A stretch of 5,936 nt of DNA from Bacteroidia bacterium (lineage in GTDB: Bacteria; Planctomycetota; Phycisphaerae; Phycisphaerales; SM1A02): assembly GCA_030054235.1 (NCBI GenBank), contig JASGCG010000116.1, positions 1-5,936 of the forward strand. The letters run 5' to 3'. This document shows positions 1 to 5,064 of the stretch, piece by piece. Each line of letters begins with the position of its first letter. Position 1 is the first letter of the stretch. The position numbers and the translations under genes were made by a program. The notes under the pieces were generated by a model. That model was not told the DNA's origin and did not search any database. It saw nothing but the letters and a program-made list of their open reading frames with translations.

Positions 1-127
1 CGGCGATGTCTTCAACTACACCTTCGCCGATCTTCCGGCCGATCTCGTCACGCAGCGCGAGACCGGCCACACCCACTCGCTCGGGCAGGACCCGAGCCAG
101 CTCCCGAGCGCGTCGAACGCGCGCTGA
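1..127 (+). CDS. pdhA: 2-oxo acid dehydrogenase (probably pyruvate dehydrogenase) E1 component, alpha subunit, C-terminal end only
   Basis: Only the last 41 codons are present; the first full codon starts at base 2 and the TGA stop is at 125-127. The visible peptide begins GDVFNYTFADLPADLVTQRE. A short 'F-x-Y-x-[FY]-A-x-[LP]-P-x-x-L-x-x-QR' helix of this kind is typical of the extreme C-terminus of thiamine-diphosphate E1 alpha subunits, where it follows the dehydrogenase fold. The remaining tail is polar and low in complexity (rich in S, Q, N and H) and looks disordered. The identification rests mostly on context: the next two genes, 39 and 21 bases apart, are E1 beta and E2 of the same complex, and E1 alpha is the usual first gene. 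None of the thiamine-binding residues are in view, so pyruvate versus branched-chain specificity cannot be judged here. Confidence 0.75.
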   Translation, partial: GDVFNYTFADLPADLVTQRETGHTHSLGQDPSQLPSASNAR

Positions 128-166
128 CCGGCGACCACCACCACGATCATCCAACAGGACCACACC

Positions 167-1135
167 ATGGCGAACCTCACCCTCGTGCAAGCCATCAACC
201 TCGCCCTGATCCAGGAAATGGAGAAGGACGACCGCGTCATCCTGCTCGGCGAGGACGTCGGCGCCAACGGCGGCGTCTTCCGCGTCACCGAAGGCCTGCA
301 GAAGCGCTTCGGCGCCAACCGCGTCGTCGACACGCCGCTGGCTGAGAGCGGCATCATCGGCACGAGCATCGGCCTGGCCATGGCCGGCCTTCGTCCCGTG
401 CCTGAGATCCAGTTCGAGGGCTTCCTCGGGCCCGCGTACGACCAGCTCTGCAGCCATGCCGCGCGCATGCGCACCCGCACGCGCGGCGCCTTCACGGTGC
501 CGATGACCGTGCGCGTGCCAGTCGGCGGCGGCATCCATGCTCCCGAACTGCACAGCGACAGCCCCGAGGCGTTCTATGCGCACCAGCCCGGCCTGAAGGT
601 CGTGATGCCCAGCGGTCCCTACGACGCGAAGGGCCTGCTCATCAGCGCACTGCGCGATCCGGATCCGGTCATCTTCTTCGAGCCCAAGCGCATCTACCGC
701 GCGATCCGCGAGGAAGTCCCCGAGGACGAGTACACCATCCCCATCGGCAAGGCCCGCGTCGTCTGCGAAGGCACCGACCTGACCGTGGTGAGTTGGGGCG
801 CAAGCGTGATCCAGTGCATGCAGGCGATCGAAGCCTGCGGCCGCAGCATCGAACTCATCGACCTGCGCACGATCTACCCCATGGACATGGAGACCGTCGA
901 GCAGAGCGTCTCCAAGACCGGCCGCTGCGTGATCGTGCATGAAGCGCCGCGCACCTGCGGCGTCGGCAGCGAAGTCGCGACGCAGATCATGGAGAAGTGC
1001 TTCCTGCACCTCGAGGCTCCGGTCCAGCGCGTGACGGGCTTCGACACGATCATGCCGTACTACAAGCTCGAGCTCGAGTACCTGCCCGACGCGGCGCGCA
1101 TCCAGCGCGGCATCGAAGACTGCCTTGCCTACTGA
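167..1135 (+). CDS. pdhB: 2-oxo acid dehydrogenase E1 component, beta subunit (pyruvate dehydrogenase type)
   Basis: The 322-residue product has the normal length for the beta subunit of the heterotetrameric E1, which with thiamine diphosphate decarboxylates a 2-oxo acid and transfers the acyl group to lipoyl-E2 in the cytoplasm. Visible family marks are the GEDVG motif (residues 28-32), the TPLAESGI motif carrying E60 (the glutamate expected to activate the cofactor's pyrimidine ring), IQFEGF (81-86), and the HAPELHSDSPEAF stretch (124-136) with conserved H129. The transketolase C-terminal domain starts near residue 190 (IPIGKA) and includes IDLRTIYPMD (231-240). The start at 167 is supported by AGGA at 156-159, seven bases upstream. 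Most of the chain resembles Bacillus-type pyruvate dehydrogenase beta, but FFEPKRIYRA (170-179) and LEAPVQRVTGFDT (282-294) resemble branched-chain enzymes, so the substrate is not settled. The gene lies between E1 alpha and E2 in an apparent operon. Confidence 0.95.
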   Translation: MANLTLVQAINLALIQEMEKDDRVILLGEDVGANGGVFRVTEGLQKRFGANRVVDTPLAESGIIGTSIGLAMAGLRPVPEIQFEGFLGPAYDQLCSHAARMRTRTRGAFTVPMTVRVPVGGGIHAPELHSDSPEAFYAHQPGLKVVMPSGPYDAKGLLISALRDPDPVIFFEPKRIYRAIREEVPEDEYTIPIGKARVVCEGTDLTVVSWGASVIQCMQAIEACGRSIELIDLRTIYPMDMETVEQSVSKTGRCVIVHEAPRTCGVGSEVATQIMEKCFLHLEAPVQRVTGFDTIMPYYKLELEYLPDAARIQRGIEDCLAY

Positions 1136-1156
1136 ACCCACGCACGGAGGCGAACC

Positions 1157-2494
1157 ATGGCCGGCCTGAAGCAACCCGACGACAAGAGCCACTTCCTGCT
1201 GCCCGACCTTGGCGAAGGCCTGGTCGAGGCCGAACTCATCAGCTGGCGCGTGAAGCCCGGCGACGTGGTCACGACCTCGAGCATCCTTGCCGAGATGCAG
1301 ACCGACAAGGCGCTGGTCGAAGTGCCGAGCCCCTGGCCAGGCACCGTGAGCGAACTCTGCGGCAAGCCCGGCGACATCATGAAGGTCGGCAAGCCGCTCG
1401 TGCGCTACGCGGTCGCCGGCGCTGCACCGGCCGCTGCCTCAACCACGGCCTCCACCAGCAAGGGACCGGCCTGCGTGAGCGCCTCGGTCGCGGCGGGCGT
1501 TCCCGAGGCTGAAGGCGATCAAGGCACCGTCGTGGGCACGATGAGCGGCACGCTCACCGTGAGCGATCGCTTCGCCCGCAAGCCCGAGCACACCGTTGCC
1601 GCCGTGACCGGCGGCAAGGCGCTGGCCACGCCGGCCGTGCGGCGGATCGCGCGCGAGATGGGCATCGACATCAACAAGGTTGCCGGTACTGGCCACAGTG
1701 GCCGCGTGACGGCAGCCGACGTGCACGGCTTCGCCGGCGGTGCATCGACGACCGGCTTCGCCCCGCGCGCCGTTCCGGCACCGTTGCCCATGCCCGCCGT
1801 CGACAAGGACGGCGTGTCGCAGCGCATCCCGTTCCGCGGCGTGCGCCGCAAGATCGCCGAGAGCCTCGAGCGCAGCGTGCGCACCGCGGTGCACTTCACC
1901 GTGGTCGACGAAGCGGATGTCACCGAGCTTGACCGCAAGCGCCGCGAGTATTCGAAGGTGGCCGGCCAGAAGCTCAGCATGATGCCGTTCATCATGGCAG
2001 CCATCAGCCGGGCGCTCCGCAAGCACCCTTCCCTGAACGCCAACGTGGACGACGCCAACAGCGAGATCCTCATCAAGGGCGTGATCAACCTCTCGATCGC
2101 GGTCGACACCGACAACGGGCTCATGGTGCCGGTCGTGCGCAACGCCGACCAGTGCACGCTGGTCGACCTGGCCAACCAAGTCAAGGTGCTCGCAGGGCGC
2201 TGCCGGGATCGCACGATCAGTCGCGAGGAGAGCATGGGCGGCACGTTCACGCTCTCGAACGTCGGCAGCTACGGCGGCATGTTCGCCACGCCGATCATCA
2301 ACTACCCCGAGGTGGCGATCCTGGCCGCCGGCCGCACCAAGGAACGCGTCCTGGTCAAGGACGGTCGCTTCTATGCAGGGCTCGTGCTGCCCCTGAGCCT
2401 GTCGTGCGACCACCGCGTCGTCGATGGCGCCGAGGGTGCACGGTTCCTGAACACCGTCGTCGGCCTGCTCGAGGACCCGTCGTCGCTGCTGTGA
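1157..2494 (+). CDS. pdhC: Dihydrolipoyl acyltransferase, E2 component of a 2-oxo acid dehydrogenase complex
   Basis: This 445-residue protein forms the core of the complex, accepting the acyl group on a swinging lipoyl arm and passing it to CoA. One lipoyl domain covers about residues 12-84, with the modified lysine at K51 in TDKALVEV. A linker rich in Ala, Ser, Thr and Gly follows (about 87-155), then a peripheral-subunit-binding domain at about 156-192 (LATPAVRRIAREMGID, SGRVTAADV). A second linker leads to the catalytic acyltransferase domain (about 222-445), with GTFTLSNVGSYGG (362-374), NYPEVAIL (382-389) and the active-site DHRVVDG (418-424; H419, D423). A single lipoyl domain fits Gram-positive-like and branched-chain type E2s. 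The start is fixed by a strong GGAGG at 1146-1150, six bases upstream. It lies 21 bases after E1 beta. The E3 gene is not adjacent, so the complex must use a lipoamide dehydrogenase from elsewhere or one upstream of the window. Confidence 0.95.
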   Translation: MAGLKQPDDKSHFLLPDLGEGLVEAELISWRVKPGDVVTTSSILAEMQTDKALVEVPSPWPGTVSELCGKPGDIMKVGKPLVRYAVAGAAPAAASTTASTSKGPACVSASVAAGVPEAEGDQGTVVGTMSGTLTVSDRFARKPEHTVAAVTGGKALATPAVRRIAREMGIDINKVAGTGHSGRVTAADVHGFAGGASTTGFAPRAVPAPLPMPAVDKDGVSQRIPFRGVRRKIAESLERSVRTAVHFTVVDEADVTELDRKRREYSKVAGQKLSMMPFIMAAISRALRKHPSLNANVDDANSEILIKGVINLSIAVDTDNGLMVPVVRNADQCTLVDLANQVKVLAGRCRDRTISREESMGGTFTLSNVGSYGGMFATPIINYPEVAILAAGRTKERVLVKDGRFYAGLVLPLSLSCDHRVVDGAEGARFLNTVVGLLEDPSSLL

Positions 2495-2512
2495 CGCGGC
2501 GCGTCTGGCTGC

Positions 2513-3364
2513 ATGCGCATCGATGTCGAGAGCTTCGATGATCCGCGGCTGGCGGACTACCGCGCGCTGCGTGACCGCGAACTGATCGGCGACGACGGTC
2601 GCAGCGGCACCTTCATCGGCGAGGGACTGCTGGTCATCGAACGCATGCTTGCGGTGCCGGGCGCCACGCGATCGATCCTCGCGGCCGAGCGGCGCCTGGC
2701 CGAGATCGATGCCCTGCTCGCGCGCCACGCCCAGCCCGACGTCCCCGTCTTCGTCACGCCTGACCATCGCGTCGAGGCGCTCACCGGTTTCCAGATGCAT
2801 CGTGGCGCGATCGCGTGCGGGGACCGCAGCGTGCTGCAGAGCCGCTCGCTCACGGAGATCGCACCCATGAGCGGCCAGGCACTGGTGCTTGCCGCCGATG
2901 GCGTGGGTGACCGCGACAACATCGGTGCGATCTTCCGCGACGGCGCCGCCTTCGGCGCGCGCGGCGTGCTGCTTGGCCAGCACTGCCACGATCCGCTCTA
3001 TCGCAAGAGCATCCGCAGCAGCATGGGGTACACGCTCAGCGTGCCATTCCTGCACTGCGTGCTGCCATCGACGCTGAGAATGTTGCGGCGCGATCATGGT
3101 TATTCCGTGCTCGGCACCGTCTGCCGTCCTGGCGCCCGGGCGCTGCCATCCATCCGTCGCACGGAACGGATGGTCGTGGTCGTCGGCAACGAGTTCCGCG
3201 GGATTTCCCCGGAGGTCGAGGCCGAGTGCGACGTGCTCGCCTTCATTCCGATGCGTGAAGGCATCGACAGCCTGAATGTCAGCGTGGCAGGCGCGGTGAC
3301 GCTCTTCCACCTCGCGCACGGAAGCGGGACGTTGCCGGGCGGAAATCCCACCGATCAGGCCTGA
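2513..3364 (+). CDS. SpoU/TrmH-family RNA 2'-O-ribose methyltransferase
   Basis: The 283-residue product has the layout of SpoU/TrmH knotted (SPOUT) methyltransferases, which transfer a methyl group from S-adenosylmethionine to a ribose 2'-OH in tRNA or rRNA. Residues 8-50 form an N-terminal segment (DPRLADYRALRDREL, then FIGEGLLVIERML) typical of the substrate-binding part. The three catalytic motifs are in order: motif 1 at 130-148 (DRDNIGAIFRDGAAFG, with N136 and R142), motif 2 at 221-234 (VVVVGNEFRGISPE, E227) and motif 3 at 245-260 (IPMREGIDSLNVSVAG, N255). In motif 2 the usual GxEGxG reads GNEFRG, with Phe replacing a normally conserved Gly. The ATG at 2513 is the only possible start: the E2 stop is in the same frame, and the six codons between contain no ATG, GTG or TTG. 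No clear Shine-Dalgarno is visible, so expression may depend on translational coupling to E2. The RNA target cannot be predicted. Confidence 0.9.
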   Translation: MRIDVESFDDPRLADYRALRDRELIGDDGRSGTFIGEGLLVIERMLAVPGATRSILAAERRLAEIDALLARHAQPDVPVFVTPDHRVEALTGFQMHRGAIACGDRSVLQSRSLTEIAPMSGQALVLAADGVGDRDNIGAIFRDGAAFGARGVLLGQHCHDPLYRKSIRSSMGYTLSVPFLHCVLPSTLRMLRRDHGYSVLGTVCRPGARALPSIRRTERMVVVVGNEFRGISPEVEAECDVLAFIPMREGIDSLNVSVAGAVTLFHLAHGSGTLPGGNPTDQA

Positions 3365-3390
3365 ACCGCGGGCACCCTGCCGCCGTACCG

Positions 3391-3421
3391 TTCCTCGGCC
3401 GGCCGTTCGGCCGTGGAGGAA
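3391..3421 (+). promoter_or_regulatory. Hairpin covering the ribosome binding site of the HtrA-type protease gene
   Basis: CGGCCG at 3396-3401 can pair with CGGCCG at 3408-3413 around a six-base loop. The stem continues outward as TTCCT (3391-3395) with AGGAA (3417-3421) after a three-base bulge (TGG, 3414-3416). The second strand contains most of the only Shine-Dalgarno (GGAGGA, 3415-3420) of the protease gene, which starts at 3432, so folding would hide it. This lies in the 67-base gap after the methyltransferase gene. No T-run follows, which argues against a normal intrinsic terminator. A role in control of translation is inference; the base pairing itself is read directly. Confidence 0.45.
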
Positions 3422-3431
3422 ACCCAACATC

Positions 3432-4910
3432 ATGTCCAGCTTCATTCGTCCGTCGTCGCGCGCTGCCATGTTCGGCCTCGCGCTTTCGCTCGCTGCCACC
3501 GCACCCGTGCTCGCGACCTCGCGGGATGAGGCCGACCTCAAGCACGCACGTGCCCTGTCAAACGCCTTCCGCACCGCCGCCCGAAAGCTCGACCCGAGCG
3601 TCGTGAGCATCGTCTCGATCGACAAGGCTCCATACAGCGCCGAGTCCGGCGCCGGCCAAGGCGGGCAGCAGATGCCCGAGATGCCGGAAGAGTTCCGCCG
3701 CTTCTTCCCGAACATGCCGGGCACGCCCGAGGCCCCGCAGCAACGCGGCGGCCGCATGCCACCGCGCATGGGCGAAGGCACCGGCGTGATCATCGACAAG
3801 GCCGGCGTGATCGTGACCAACAACCACGTCATCAGCGGTGCCGATGAACTCAAGGTCATGCTGCACGACGGCCGTGAAGTCGCCGCCACCGTCATCGGTA
3901 CGGACCGGGCCACGGACCTGGCGGTAATCCAGGTCGAGGCCACCGATCTCGTCGCGGCCAGTTTCGGCGACAGTGAGTCGCTCGAAGTCGGTGACTGGGT
4001 CGTCGCGATCGGCTGCCCCTTTGGCCTCGACCACACCGTCACCGCAGGGATCATCAGCGCCAAGGGCCGCGATCGCGTCGGCCTGGCGCAGTTCGAGAAC
4101 TACATCCAGACCGATGCGGCCATCAATCCGGGCAACTCCGGCGGGCCGCTCGCCGACCTCGAAGGCAACGTGATCGGCATCAACACGGCCATCAGCAGCC
4201 GCAACGGCGGCAATGACGGCGTGGGCTTCGCGATCCCGAGTGCAATGGTCAAGGAGATCGTGGGCCAGCTGCGCGATGGCGGCCGTGTCGTCCGTGGCTA
4301 CCTCGGCGTGCAGCTGCAGGAAATGGATGCCGAGACCGCCTCAAGCTTCGACATCAAGCCGAATGACGGTGTACTGATCGCCCGCGTGCAGCCCGACACG
4401 CCGGCCCAGAAGGCCGGACTCCAGGACGGCGACATCGTCGTGAAGGTCGATGGCAAGCCGACCCCGAGTTCATCCGCCTTCATGCGGATCATCGCCAGCC
4501 GACGGCCCGACGCCGAGGTGAGCCTGGAGATCATCCGTGAGGGCGAGCGCATGACCAAGCAGGCCACGCTGACGGAGCGGACCGACGAGCGCCTGGCTGC
4601 AGGCGTGCCCGCACGACCCCAGCGTGGCGGCGAGCTCGCGCGACTGGGGCTCACGGTCGACGAGGCCGATGCCGATCTGCTGAAGTCGATGAACCTTGAG
4701 CGTGGCGTGGTCATCGCCTCGGTCAAGGAAGACAGCCCGGCCGCCGAGCGCGGGCTGCAGGCCGGTGACGTGGTCACCAAGGTCAATGGGCGCGATGTGC
4801 AGGATGCCGACTCGATGCGCGACGCCGTCAGCGCCGTGCCCGATGGGCGGCCCCTGCGCCTGACGGTCGTTCGCGATGGCGAGCAGCGCTTCGTGATCCT
4901 GCGACGCTGA
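3432..4910 (+). CDS. htrA: HtrA/DegP-type periplasmic serine endoprotease with two PDZ domains
   Basis: The 492-residue product matches the usual length of DegP/MucD-class proteases, which degrade or hold misfolded envelope proteins. An N-terminal signal peptide is visible: R6 and R10, a hydrophobic core at about 11-27 and a VLA site for cleavage after A28. A Met/Pro/Gly/Gln-rich loop follows at about 70-115 (containing EEFRRFFPNMPG), equivalent to the regulatory LA loop. The trypsin-like domain spans about 115-280 with the triad H132 (TNNHV), D162 (TDLAV) and S236 (GNSGGP). PDZ1 lies at about 285-378 (GYLGVQLQ, GDIVVKVDG) and PDZ2 at about 400-490 (GDVVTKVNG), ending in RFVILRR. The start at 3432 gives a proper signal peptide, and GGAGGA at 3415-3420 lies 11 bases upstream, a rather long spacing inside a hairpin. 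The sole cysteine, C195, sits in AIGCPFGL, where Asn or Ser is usual. A terminator follows the gene. Confidence 0.95.
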   Translation: MSSFIRPSSRAAMFGLALSLAATAPVLATSRDEADLKHARALSNAFRTAARKLDPSVVSIVSIDKAPYSAESGAGQGGQQMPEMPEEFRRFFPNMPGTPEAPQQRGGRMPPRMGEGTGVIIDKAGVIVTNNHVISGADELKVMLHDGREVAATVIGTDRATDLAVIQVEATDLVAASFGDSESLEVGDWVVAIGCPFGLDHTVTAGIISAKGRDRVGLAQFENYIQTDAAINPGNSGGPLADLEGNVIGINTAISSRNGGNDGVGFAIPSAMVKEIVGQLRDGGRVVRGYLGVQLQEMDAETASSFDIKPNDGVLIARVQPDTPAQKAGLQDGDIVVKVDGKPTPSSSAFMRIIASRRPDAEVSLEIIREGERMTKQATLTERTDERLAAGVPARPQRGGELARLGLTVDEADADLLKSMNLERGVVIASVKEDSPAAERGLQAGDVVTKVNGRDVQDADSMRDAVSAVPDGRPLRLTVVRDGEQRFVILRR

Positions 4911-4933
4911 TCGCACACGACACGTCCAACGAA

Positions 4934-4954
4934 CTCCGCGCGCGTTGCGCGGGG
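4934..4954 (+). other. GC-rich hairpin directly ahead of the htrA terminator
   Basis: CTCCGCGC (4934-4941) pairs with GCGCGGGG (4947-4954) over eight base pairs including one G-T wobble, around a five-base loop. It ends one base before the next hairpin begins, so the two would stack in the 3' untranslated region of htrA. It has no T-run of its own. It may protect the 3' end of the mRNA or aid termination; either role is inference. Confidence 0.5.
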
Positions 4955-4985
4955 CAGCCGCGGTCCTCCCGCGGCTGTTTCGTTT
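4955..4985 (+). terminator. Intrinsic (Rho-independent) terminator of the htrA transcript
   Basis: A perfect nine-base-pair stem, CAGCCGCGG (4955-4963) with CCGCGGCTG (4969-4977), encloses a five-base loop TCCTC and is followed at once by TTTCGTTT (4978-4985). It lies 44 bases after the htrA stop. This is the best terminator in the window and marks the end of the transcription unit running from the dehydrogenase genes or from htrA alone. The T-run is broken by CG, which could lower efficiency. Confidence 0.85.
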
Positions 4986-5046
4986 CATGGAGGCGTGCCG
5001 GTGGATCCAGCATGATGGACCAAGGTGAACGGTCCCGCGTCGGGGC

Positions 5047-5052
5047 TATTCT
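5047..5052 (+). promoter_or_regulatory. Possible -10 element for the eboD-like gene
   Basis: TATTCT (5047-5052) stands out in otherwise GC-rich DNA, matching four of six bases of the sigma-70 -10 consensus. It lies downstream of the htrA terminator and 12 bases before the ATG at 5065, so a transcript from it would start about 6 bases before the start codon, i.e. nearly leaderless. No good -35 box is visible at the right distance; GTGAAC at 5025-5030 matches only three of six. This is a weak call based on one short motif. Confidence 0.25.
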
Positions 5053-5064
5053 TGGCGTCCCACG

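Noticed and set aside
128..166. ACC-rich short repeat in the gap between E1 alpha and E1 beta
   Set aside because: Only three or four triplets (GACCACCACCACGA); too short to be more than composition.
3391..3421. The hairpin before htrA read as an intrinsic terminator of the dehydrogenase-methyltransferase operon
   Set aside because: There is no T-run after the stem, and the right arm is the htrA Shine-Dalgarno itself. A Rho-dependent or attenuating role cannot be excluded but is not shown.
1439..4063. Very long (874-codon) open frame on the minus strand, antisense to E2, the methyltransferase and htrA
   Set aside because: Its translation has long runs of H, R, A and D with no recognisable domain, and it lies across three well-identified genes on the other strand. 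It is what high-GC third codon positions produce by chance.
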